This document shows, one piece after another, positions 9,801 to 16,020 of a stretch of DNA of 47,948 nt (position 1 is the stretch's first letter; the number at the start of each line of letters is the position of its first letter). The stretch lies in contig JBCCFW010000039.1 of assembly GCA_039029535.1 (NCBI GenBank), positions 1-47,948 on the forward strand, given 5' to 3'. The notes beneath the pieces are model-generated. The model did not search any database and was not told the origin of the DNA. It worked only from the letters and a program-made list of their open reading frames with translations. The stretch is from JBCCFW01 sp039029535. Lineage in GTDB: Bacteria > Acidobacteriota > JBCCFW01. The position numbers and the translations under genes were made by a program.

Positions 9801-10379
9801 AACCAGTCGGCCACGGCAGCGTCGGAGTCGGCGCAGGCCGCGCTGGCCCGGCTCCAGGCCCGCGCGCGACGTTACGCCGAGCTCAAGCTCTCGGCCGAGA
9901 TCCTCCAGGGTGAGGTCACGCGCTATCGCGAGCGCAGCGAGGGTCCCGTCCTGGCGCGGGCACGCTCGCTCTTCCCGCGGCTCACGCGGGGCCGCTGGGC
10001 CGACCTGCTCGTCGGCTTCGGTCGCGGCGACGACGCCCGCCTGCTCTGCGAGCGGGCCAACGGTCAGCGCGTGGAGGTTCACGGTCTCTCGGAAGGGACG
10101 CGGGACCAGCTCTACCTCGCGCTGCGGCTCGCCACGCTGCTGCATCGACACGAGACCCTGCCGGGCCTGCCGCTGCTGCTCGATGACGTTCTCATCAACT
10201 TCGACGACGGACGCTCCGAGGCGACCTTGCAGGTGCTCGGCGAGGTGGGCGAGACCATCCAGGTCCTCCTCTTCACGCACCATGCCCGAGACGTCGAGCT
10301 CGCCCGAAAGGCGGTGCCGGCCGATCGTCTCCACGTCCACGACCTCGACGCGCTCCGGGCGCAGGTAGTCAGCGCGTGA
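6882..10379 (+). CDS. yhaN: YhaN/SbcC/Rad50-like AAA ATPase with long coiled coil
   Basis: 1165 aa. The N-terminal ABC-type half-site carries Walker A GDNEAGKSS at 32-40. Residues about 170-1000 are an extended Glu/Arg/Leu-rich coiled coil of alternating heptads. The C-terminal half-site has an ABC-signature-like segment (HGLSEGTRDQLYLALRLA) and Walker B LLLDDVLINFD at 1098-1108, followed by THHARD, which resembles the switch His. The architecture is that of SMC-like DNA-end-binding ATPases (SbcC, Rad50), and the AAA domain and genetic pairing with the metallophosphoesterase point to the YhaN branch. No zinc-hook CxxC is visible in the coiled-coil middle, consistent with YhaN rather than Rad50. 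Its stop overlaps the GTG of the next gene by 4 nt. Confidence 0.9.
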   Translation: MLLERLELRAFGPFTDVTLDFGDRPGLHVIQGDNEAGKSSALRAVEGLLFGIAERSQDDHVHQKKDLRIGGRLKLPDGARLDLLRRKGRERTLLDPQEKPLDPAALHAALGGLDRALFQALFGLDHDRLRQGGEDLLAGDGRLGASLFDAARDGLPIAKLVQQLEEEADKLFRPRGQKLPINLAIGEYQDARKQLAMTSLAAHTWKEQREGLAHNLRQRDEARARLQELRATEKRLERELRLLPLLLQHQHLSEQRSALASTPRLSADFVTRRVEQQARVRDTEQVIQGLEREAEQARDRLEQLAVPSRVTTLSDDELRELEAGLARHRHEKVELPRLEAETRSARQRVGRLTAALGLDADDPELEQLRPSPKVAAKLRSLARQRTGVESEERTTRDQRDRLETRQSALRERLAELGPVVDTGRLGLALSAAERTVEQASRRRELRQAIDLQEAEIAHRLGQLTPFEGSAAELRSLPVPLPETVEMRAREASELATRTRLLEDEAVRCREREMALQEELATLDPHRVLPDPAELTKLRRQRDRQLHGLVAQLDEPPTELRRRLEEVAREVHDCDELADRLREQAEQVTRRAMLQAKVASLTQQQVDLERRSEELRAELYVHERNWLAEWEPTGIDPATPEEMRAWVRSWQETCRLLEDHQQRRLELDDLVEQQRTSTRELHACLQELTTCSADASLTELQASARRFLRRADQSEARREHLQDELDALAIELETAARAHDRAVLEGKDWRRAWKKAVRSLGLDAQARPDDVETALEKLRELFEERDRSAELADELERLQDASRSFQQCLTTTLAEHHVGERSHDLDADVVALIENQRRLNREAETRRQTEERLTAIDDELAAARLRMDTAGARMKELLAEAEVEEESLLPQAEDRAREARELDTKLSDLVERIHQHGEGVSLDELREWAAEQDLASLESQLEDLQQVELEAVESEALAASQRVGNIQKQLDSWENQSATAASESAQAALARLQARARRYAELKLSAEILQGEVTRYRERSEGPVLARARSLFPRLTRGRWADLLVGFGRGDDARLLCERANGQRVEVHGLSEGTRDQLYLALRLATLLHRHETLPGLPLLLDDVLINFDDGRSEATLQVLGEVGETIQVLLFTHHARDVELARKAVPADRLHVHDLDALRAQVVSA

Positions 10380-10843
10380 TCGGCAGCGGCTCTCCCGAGC
10401 GAGAGCTGCTGGCTCGTCTCTTTGGTGTCGACGTCCAGCTGATCGAGCTCACGCGCCGAGGTGAGGCCGATGACGGCTGGACCCGCGCGGTGCTGCGCCT
10501 GCCGGAGGAGCATCTCGAGGACTGCTCGGTCGCGCTGGCCCTCGCGTTGCTGCGCGACTCCTTCGACGACGGCCGCCCCCGGGGCTACTCGTCCCAGGAC
10601 TACGTCGAGCGCGACGCGCTGACCATCGTGGACCTGGTCGAGCACCTGCGTTTCATCGAGGGCTCACTGACAGTCTCGATCGACTACCTTCGCGGTCGGA
10701 TGCTCAAGACCGACGTGACCATCGGCGCCAACGGTGAGGTCGTGCTCATCGCCCGCAACCGCGACATGCTGCCCGAGCGCTGGATCCGAGCGCTGCTCGG
10801 AGAGCCCGGCGGGCTGAGGTTGGTGCCTCCGCCGGAGGAGTGA
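10376..10843 (+). CDS. Unknown protein translationally coupled to yhaN
   Basis: 155 aa, starting at a GTG that overlaps the yhaN stop as GTGA, which argues for a real coupled gene. No signal peptide or membrane segment. The first half is helical (ERELLARLFGVDVQLIELTRR); the second contains a possible beta-hairpin region (LTVSIDYLRGRML-KTDVTIGANGEVVLIAR). I recognise no family. The position makes it a candidate third subunit or regulator of the YhaO-YhaN complex (inference). It converges on the nucleotidyltransferase gene with only 3 nt between the two stop codons. Confidence 0.75.
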   Translation: MIGSGSPERELLARLFGVDVQLIELTRRGEADDGWTRAVLRLPEEHLEDCSVALALALLRDSFDDGRPRGYSSQDYVERDALTIVDLVEHLRFIEGSLTVSIDYLRGRMLKTDVTIGANGEVVLIARNRDMLPERWIRALLGEPGGLRLVPPPEE

Positions 10844-10846
10844 GGG

Positions 10847-11344
10847 TCAGTCGCTTCCGCGGAGCTCTCGTATCTTCCGAAGCTCTGCCTCCACCGAGAG
10901 GTCATGAGGCCGGCCTACGTGAGACTTGATCTCGACGAGTTGGTCAAGCGAGACCACCCGACAGGCGAGCCCATCCACGAGTTCGAGTTCGATGGTCTCG
11001 AGAGCATCGTGCTCCCCGATCGGATCGACCTCACGCAAGATGTCGATGCGGCCGAGGGCTGTAGAGATCAGCAACGTGCGGAACGCACTGAGCTCTTCCG
11101 GTGTCTGCGGAATGATCCCGAGATCGGGACGATGTAGATGAACCGGTGCGTGGGGCATCAAGGCGGCCAGGAGGCGGCGGAGGTTGTCCGGCACCATGGG
11201 GATGACGACATCCAAGTCCTTGGTGCTGCGTGTCGCTCCATGTGCGATGGCAGCAACTCCGCCCACGACGACGAAATCCACCCCCGACTCGATGAGCGCC
11301 CGAAGCAACTCCTCGGTCTGCTGCTCAGCGTCGTGGCGCTTCAC
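10847..11344 (-). CDS. Nucleotidyltransferase, AbiEii/MNT-like
   Basis: 165 aa from a GTG at 11344. The polymerase-beta-type nucleotidyltransferase core is readable: hG[GS] as VVVGGVAAIAHG with G28-G29, then the metal-binding pair D43-x-D45 in STKDLDVVIP, and a later LDQLVEIKSHVGRPHDL segment typical of this family (K and HVGR near the end). Such proteins transfer NMP to a protein or RNA; several relatives are toxins of toxin-antitoxin or abortive-infection modules, others have unknown roles. The GTG overlaps the stop of the upstream small gene by 4 nt (GTGA), so the two form one module. Target and toxicity are not evident from sequence. Confidence 0.8.
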   Translation of the reverse strand: MKRHDAEQQTEELLRALIESGVDFVVVGGVAAIAHGATRSTKDLDVVIPMVPDNLRRLLAALMPHAPVHLHRPDLGIIPQTPEELSAFRTLLISTALGRIDILREVDPIGEHDALETIELELVDGLACRVVSLDQLVEIKSHVGRPHDLSVEAELRKIRELRGSD

Positions 11345-11574
11345 TCGCCATCACCAGAAGCCTCCATCCGCCTCCGTGCTTCGGTGACTTCTTCCTGCCA
11401 AAGACGTTCACGAAGGTCAGGAGAAAGAGTCCGCACCTGCACTCGGTGATGGAAGCGGAGCATCCGGTCCAATTCCGCGATCCGCTGGGCTGGCGTGAGA
11501 CGCAGGTTCGCGCGCAGCGCCTCGACATCGAGGGCCGCAGTCGCGTCGGACGATGGAGTGGTCTCGGTGCTCAT
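11341..11574 (-). CDS. Small partner protein of the nucleotidyltransferase
   Basis: 77 aa from the ATG at 11574; the reading frame stays open far upstream (to 12228), but that part is antisense to the TPM-LemA gene and is a codon-bias shadow. The protein has a Ser/Thr-rich start, then a helical core (LRANLRLTPAQRIAELDRML) and an Arg/Glu-rich C-terminal helix. Small helical proteins with an LTPxxRlxxl pattern often sit immediately upstream of nucleotidyltransferases of this type. Translational coupling (GTGA) to the next gene suggests an antitoxin or specificity partner, but I cannot show which. No strong Shine-Dalgarno is seen. 94 nt separate it from the divergent TPM-LemA gene. Confidence 0.68.
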   Translation of the reverse strand: MSTETTPSSDATAALDVEALRANLRLTPAQRIAELDRMLRFHHRVQVRTLSPDLRERLWQEEVTEARRRMEASGDGE

Positions 11575-11668
11575 GACGATGGAAGGATATCCCACGGAAC
11601 GCGCTGCCATCTCGCCCTCCTCTCGGCAACTGGCATCGACCCGGGTCGGCAACTGGCATGATGCGGTC

Positions 11669-12685
11669 ATGGCCAAGCCACTCCTGAGCTCCGACGAGGA
11701 GCTCCTCGTCATCAAGGCGATCCGCGCCGCCGAGAAGGGGCACCGGGGCGAGCTCCGGGTCCACCTCGAGACGCACGCCAAGGACGGCCCGGCGCGGGCC
11801 CGCCGGCTGTTCAAGCTCCTCGGCCTCCACCGCACCGCCGAGAACACCGGGGTCCTCCTCCACGTCGCCCACCGCGACGGACGAGCGACCGTGCACGCCG
11901 ACACCGGGCTCGCCTCCGTGCCGGCCGACGCCTGGGCCGAGGCGGCCGACGCCGCCGAGCGCGGCCTGGCGCGAGGCGAAGCTGCGGCCGGGATCATCGA
12001 GGCCCTCGACCGGCTCGGAGCGCTGCTGCGCGAGCACGTCCCCGGCGTCGACCTCGAAGGCAACGAGCTGCCCGACCGCATCACCACCGAGCGCGACGAC
12101 CCCGACTCGCCGCACTCGACCGAGACGGTCGCCACCGAGGACGTCGACGACCTCATCGCCATCGCCACGCAGCTCCGCGAGCAGGAAGAAGACGCCCTCC
12201 ATCGCGAGGACCTCCTCGCCATCGCCACCGAGCTCGGGCTGGAGTCGCATCACGTCGACCGGGCCGAAGAAGAGCTCGCCCGCCGTCGCGCCGAACGCGC
12301 CCGTCAGGAAGAGGAGGACCGTCGCTTCCAGCGCCGTCTCCTCTACGCCGGCGTCGGCCTCGCCCTGCTGGTCGGCTTGTTCGGTCTCGTCGGTCAGGCG
12401 TCGCTCCGCAAGGACCTCGCCGAGGTCGAGGCCCACCGCGCTCAGCTCCGCAACGTGCTCGACCGGCAAGAAGAGGTCAAGAGACGCTATCGCGGCGCAC
12501 AGACCGGACCCGACTGGGTCGCCGAGGTGTCGGGTGCCGAGAACAGGGTGGGCGTCGAGCGACGACGTCACGACCAGGTGGTGAGCGACTACCGCGCTCG
12601 CGCGTCGTCCTTCCCCGGTGCGTTGTGGGTGCGGATCTTCGGACTCCCGAAGAAGCCGCCGCTCTCGCACGAGATCGAGTGGTGA
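11669..12685 (+). CDS. TPM domain - transmembrane - LemA-like fusion protein
   Basis: 338 aa from the ATG at 11669. Residues 1-137 match the TPM (YgcG N-terminal) fold: EELLVIKAIRAAEKGHRGELRVHLE, LFKLLGLHRTAENTGVLLHVA, and the closing GNELPDRI. Residues about 155-203 form a helical segment (LHREDLLAIATELGLESHHV) of the kind seen ahead of 2TM-type membrane anchors, then a charged linker. One transmembrane helix spans about 224-243 (LLYAGVGLALLVGLFGLVG). Residues about 244-335 resemble the C-terminal half of LemA, with GAENRVGVERR, the V-x-DY repeat and SFPGALWVRIFGL-PKKPP. LemA and TPM proteins are usually separate neighbours; here they are in one polypeptide and are followed by a second TPM gene with GTGA overlap. 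The role is probably in envelope maintenance; biochemical activity is unknown. Confidence 0.75.
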   Translation: MAKPLLSSDEELLVIKAIRAAEKGHRGELRVHLETHAKDGPARARRLFKLLGLHRTAENTGVLLHVAHRDGRATVHADTGLASVPADAWAEAADAAERGLARGEAAAGIIEALDRLGALLREHVPGVDLEGNELPDRITTERDDPDSPHSTETVATEDVDDLIAIATQLREQEEDALHREDLLAIATELGLESHHVDRAEEELARRRAERARQEEEDRRFQRRLLYAGVGLALLVGLFGLVGQASLRKDLAEVEAHRAQLRNVLDRQEEVKRRYRGAQTGPDWVAEVSGAENRVGVERRRHDQVVSDYRARASSFPGALWVRIFGLPKKPPLSHEIEW

Positions 12686-13764
12686 TCCCTCGTCGGCGAT
12701 CGCACGTGGTCGCCGCCCTGCTCGTGCTCGCCGTGGTCACCTTGGCCAACGGCGTGGCAGCCGAGGTCACGCTCCCGCGGATCCGACAGCCCATCGAGGA
12801 CTTCGCTCAGCGGCTCTCGCCCGCCGTCGAGATCCAGCTCACCGAACGTCTTCACGCGCACCGTGAGCAGACCGGCGTGCAGGCTGCCGTCGTCCTCACC
12901 CCCGACCTGTCCGGGCTCCCCATCGAGGACTACGCCCTCGCGCTCGCCGAGGCCTGGGCCGGCGGTGAGGAAGGAGAGGACCGCGGCCTGGTCGTCCTGC
13001 TCGACTTCTCCAGCCGCCGCGCCCGCATCGAGGTCGGCTACGGGCTCGAGGGTCACTTGCCCGACGTGACCCTGCGTCGTCTCCTCGACGAGGTCGCCCC
13101 CGACCTGCGCAACGGGCGCTTCGACCAGGCGGTCACCCGACTCGTCGACCGCCTGATCGAACGCACGGCCGACATTCAGCCGGACCGGCCGGTGCGCCAG
13201 CTCCTCCCACCCCTGGGCGCACGTCAGCCGGTGGTCTATCTCGTCGTCATCGTCCTCGGGGCGTTCGCCGGCGAGGTCCGTCGGCGCTTCTTCCCGGGGC
13301 TGCTCAGCGCGCTGGCGACCTGGCTCGTGCTCCCGCTGCTCCTGGCGTTCGTCTTCCGCGACGGACCCGGCTTCTTCTTCGCGCTTCCGGTCTGCTACCT
13401 GGCCGCAACCTTGCTCCCCATGCTGGCCGAGCGAGCGGGTCGGCCCTACCTCGTCATGAGCGGCACCTTCGCCGTGCTCTTCTTCCTCGCGCCCTGCCTC
13501 CCGCTGCTGCTGGGACGCAGCATCGTCGTCAGCAACGGCGTCGACCTCCTCACCCAGGCCGCCATCCACTGGGCCGGCGCGTTGGTGCTCGCGTTCCTCC
13601 TCCCCTGGGCCTCTCGTCACCCGTACTTCGTGCTCCGGATCGTCGAGATGATCCTGTCAGGCGGCGTGACCTACGGACGCCACGGTCGCTCGTCCGGCTC
13701 ACCGCGACCGTGGAGCGGCGGCGGTGGACGCTACGGCGGTGGCGGAGCCAGCGGCGGCTGGTAG
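12682..13764 (+). CDS. TPM domain (YgcG-like) membrane protein
   Basis: 360 aa from a GTG at 12682 that overlaps the previous stop by 4 nt (GTGA); this start places an Arg-rich n-region (IPRRRSH) directly before a signal peptide (VVAALLVLAVVTLANGVAAE), which an upstream ATG at 12625 would bury. Residues about 30-165 are a TPM domain (LSPAVEIQLTERLHAHREQTGVQAAVVL; DRGLVVLLDFSSRRARIEVGYGLEG; VTRLVDRLIERT). Four or more transmembrane helices follow between about 185 and 335. The C terminus is a glycine-rich tail (SGGGGRYGGGGASGGW) characteristic of the family. The TPM domain would face the periplasm. Operon with the TPM-LemA fusion. Confidence 0.85.
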   Translation: MIPRRRSHVVAALLVLAVVTLANGVAAEVTLPRIRQPIEDFAQRLSPAVEIQLTERLHAHREQTGVQAAVVLTPDLSGLPIEDYALALAEAWAGGEEGEDRGLVVLLDFSSRRARIEVGYGLEGHLPDVTLRRLLDEVAPDLRNGRFDQAVTRLVDRLIERTADIQPDRPVRQLLPPLGARQPVVYLVVIVLGAFAGEVRRRFFPGLLSALATWLVLPLLLAFVFRDGPGFFFALPVCYLAATLLPMLAERAGRPYLVMSGTFAVLFFLAPCLPLLLGRSIVVSNGVDLLTQAAIHWAGALVLAFLLPWASRHPYFVLRIVEMILSGGVTYGRHGRSSGSPRPWSGGGGRYGGGGASGGW

Positions 13765-13814
13765 CGAGCGACTCGGTCTAAGATCGCTCCATTCACCCGG
13801 AGGAGCGCTCACTC

Positions 13815-15362
13815 ATGGCCATCAAGAAGGACACGCTTGCCTACATCGCCAAGACGAAGCTGAACCTGAAGCCCCTGGGGGCTGCGCATCGCTTCAAGAC
13901 CGTGAAGAAGAAGGTGCCTTTCCTCTGGGGCGACGCGGTCTACGTCATCTCGACCAACAGCTCCAAGACGACCTTCTCCGCCAAGGGTCACCACTTCGAG
14001 ATCCGAACTCGCGATCTCATGGAAGACGGCTTGCTGTGCCTCTGGCAGGTCGACTGCGGTCAGGGCGACGCGGCGATCCTGCGCTTCCCCAACGGCAAGA
14101 TGATGATGATCGACGGTGGTCCCGGGCCGTTGATGACCAACAGCCCCGCGATGGCCCCGGCCTTCCTCTACTGGATGCGCTGGGTCGACCAGTCTTGGCG
14201 CGAGGAGTTCGACCACGGCGGCTCGGTCTTCGACATCGACGCCCTCGTCTGCACGCACCCCGACTACGACCACTACGGTGGCTTCCTGGACCTCACCGAG
14301 CGCGTCGAGAGCGGCAGCTTCCGCTTCGGCACCGTCTACCACGATGGGCTCGCGCGCTTCGATGGAGACCCGGCCGCCTTCGAGAACGGCCAGGGGATGT
14401 CACAGCTCGGCCCCGTTGCCGGCACGGATGAGCCCGACCTCTTCCTGACCACGCTCATCGACGGCTTCGACGACGTCCGCAAGTACTCGCGGGCGTCGGG
14501 CGGCCGGCGCTGGAAGCTCTCCAGCCTCTACGGTCGCTGGCTGAAGCAACTCCAGAAGCTCGAGGGACAGGGCGTGGAGAGACTCGCCCGCGTTCACTTC
14601 GGGATGGGAGAGCTGCCGCACTTCGATGCCGGGCCGGACACGAGCGTCCACGTCCTCGGCCCCGTGGAGGAGCGTTGGAAGAATGCCCCTGCCCTGCGCT
14701 TCCTCGACAAGACGAGCAAGAGCGCCATGGGGAAGCCGTCCCTGACACGCAACGGAGTCTCGGTCACGCTGCGCATCGACCACGGAGACGTGCGGCTCCT
14801 CATGACCGGAGACCTCAACTTCCGCTCCCAGGCCGTCCTCTTGAAGAACGTGCCCTCGATCGAGTTCAAGTGTCATGTCGCCAAGGCCTGCCACCATGGC
14901 TCCGACGACGTCTCGACGATCTTCCTCCGCGCGATGTCGCCCCTCGCCACGTTGTTCTCCAGCGGTGACAACGAGACGCACGCCCATCCTCGGGCCAAGG
15001 TCCTCGCGATGGCCGGGGCCTTCAGCGATCCGATCACCGGAGGCAGGAAGCTCTCCTATCTCGGTCTCGAGGAGCGAGAGCACCTGGCGCCCCTCATCTA
15101 CTCGACCGAGCTTTCGCGTTCGGTCGCCCTCTACGAGCCCGCCGAGCTGACCAAGGACGGCGAGCGCGTACGCGGGGCCCGACTCGGCAGCAGGGGCGCG
15201 GACGGACGCAAGGGCCCCGAGAAGCCCCTGCGCGACTGGTACCTCGCCGACGACCTGATCTACGGCCTCATCAACGTGCGCACGGACGGCGAGAAGGTCG
15301 TCATCGGCGTGCTGAAGGAGGGTGAGAACGCCGGCTTCCAGGTGGAGTCGTTCAAGGTCTGA
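13815..15362 (+). CDS. ComEC/Rec2-type metallo-beta-lactamase-fold hydrolase, stand-alone
   Basis: 515 aa; GGAGG about 10 nt before the ATG supports the start. No signal peptide or transmembrane helices, so cytoplasmic. The metallo-beta-lactamase core begins near residue 73: VDCGQGDAAIL at 79-89 (the ComEC-type GQGD motif), IDGGPG at 99-104, the metal site H148-P-D150-Y-D152-H153, MTGDLNF, and the HHGS motif at 360-363. This set is that of the hydrolase domain of ComEC/Rec2, here without the membrane channel, so it is not itself a DNA-uptake pore. Possible substrates are nucleic acids or phosphodiesters. The first 70 residues are basic (AIKKDTLAYIAKTKLNLKP) and may bind a partner or nucleic acid. 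It begins 50 nt after the TPM gene. Confidence 0.82.
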   Translation: MAIKKDTLAYIAKTKLNLKPLGAAHRFKTVKKKVPFLWGDAVYVISTNSSKTTFSAKGHHFEIRTRDLMEDGLLCLWQVDCGQGDAAILRFPNGKMMMIDGGPGPLMTNSPAMAPAFLYWMRWVDQSWREEFDHGGSVFDIDALVCTHPDYDHYGGFLDLTERVESGSFRFGTVYHDGLARFDGDPAAFENGQGMSQLGPVAGTDEPDLFLTTLIDGFDDVRKYSRASGGRRWKLSSLYGRWLKQLQKLEGQGVERLARVHFGMGELPHFDAGPDTSVHVLGPVEERWKNAPALRFLDKTSKSAMGKPSLTRNGVSVTLRIDHGDVRLLMTGDLNFRSQAVLLKNVPSIEFKCHVAKACHHGSDDVSTIFLRAMSPLATLFSSGDNETHAHPRAKVLAMAGAFSDPITGGRKLSYLGLEEREHLAPLIYSTELSRSVALYEPAELTKDGERVRGARLGSRGADGRKGPEKPLRDWYLADDLIYGLINVRTDGEKVVIGVLKEGENAGFQVESFKV

Positions 15363-15438
15363 CCAGGCGGACGTCGGCTGGGGAGCACGTGACGCGTGCC
15401 TCCCGGGGCGCACCGATCGGGGAGTACGCTCCCAGGTC

Positions 15439-15861
15439 GTGAGATGGCTTCGCGTCGTGGCGGCGATCTCCCTGATCGTCCTGCTGCTCCCCCCGCTGCC
15501 GGCCCAGCTCTGGACCGGGGAGGAGCCCGCTGCCTGCTGCGGCATGGCCTGCTGCGTCGGCGCCTCGCAGTGTTGCTGCGCCGCCCGGGCCCCGAAGAAG
15601 CCGACCCCGCCCGAGCCGACGACCACCGACTCCTGGCAGGTCGTCGACGGCTTCGTCCGCGGATGCGACGAGGGCTGTAACGCCAGCACGGCCCAGGGCC
15701 CCCAGCGCGAATCTGCATCGTTGGCCCGTGCCCAGGCACCGCCTCGGAGCACCGGTTGGTCCTCTTTCGTGTTCCGCACCGAGGACCGCTGCCTCGTCGC
15801 GCGCGACTGGCTGTCCCGGAGACCTCGCGGCCCGCCCGAGTCTCACTCGATCACCGTCTGA
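15439..15861 (+). CDS. Small cysteine-rich exported protein, possible metal binder
   Basis: 140 aa from a GTG at 15439; the ORF extends further upstream but only this start puts a signal peptide at the N terminus (MRWLRVVAAISLIVLLLPPLPAQ). The mature protein opens with a dense cysteine cluster, CCGMACCVGASQCCC at 33-47 (seven Cys), with further Cys at 76, 80 and 118, ten in all. Pro/Thr-rich linker follows. The rest matches no family I know. Cys clusters in small exported proteins often bind soft metals such as Cu, and a TonB receptor gene begins 159 nt downstream, so metal handling is a reasonable inference. The start and the reality of the gene are moderately certain; GGGAG at 15420-15424 is rather far from the GTG and sits in a small inverted repeat (GGGAG-TACG-CTCCC). 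Confidence 0.55.
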   Translation: MRWLRVVAAISLIVLLLPPLPAQLWTGEEPAACCGMACCVGASQCCCAARAPKKPTPPEPTTTDSWQVVDGFVRGCDEGCNASTAQGPQRESASLARAQAPPRSTGWSSFVFRTEDRCLVARDWLSRRPRGPPESHSITV

Positions 15862-16020
15862 GGACAGCCCTCCCGCGGCCTTCGTCGCCGCCGACAGGTC
15901 CTCCCTTCCTCATCGCGAGATGCCTTCGCGACGTCCCGGCGGTCGTCGTGCGCCCTCGCGATCCGGATCGTCTCCCGACGATCACGGCGAGCTCACGTCA
16001 TCAGTTCAGGAACTCATCAA

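Noticed and set aside
6882..10379. Classical SbcC/Rad50 with zinc hook
   Set aside because: I find no CxxC hook in the middle of the coiled coil; the YhaN branch fits better.
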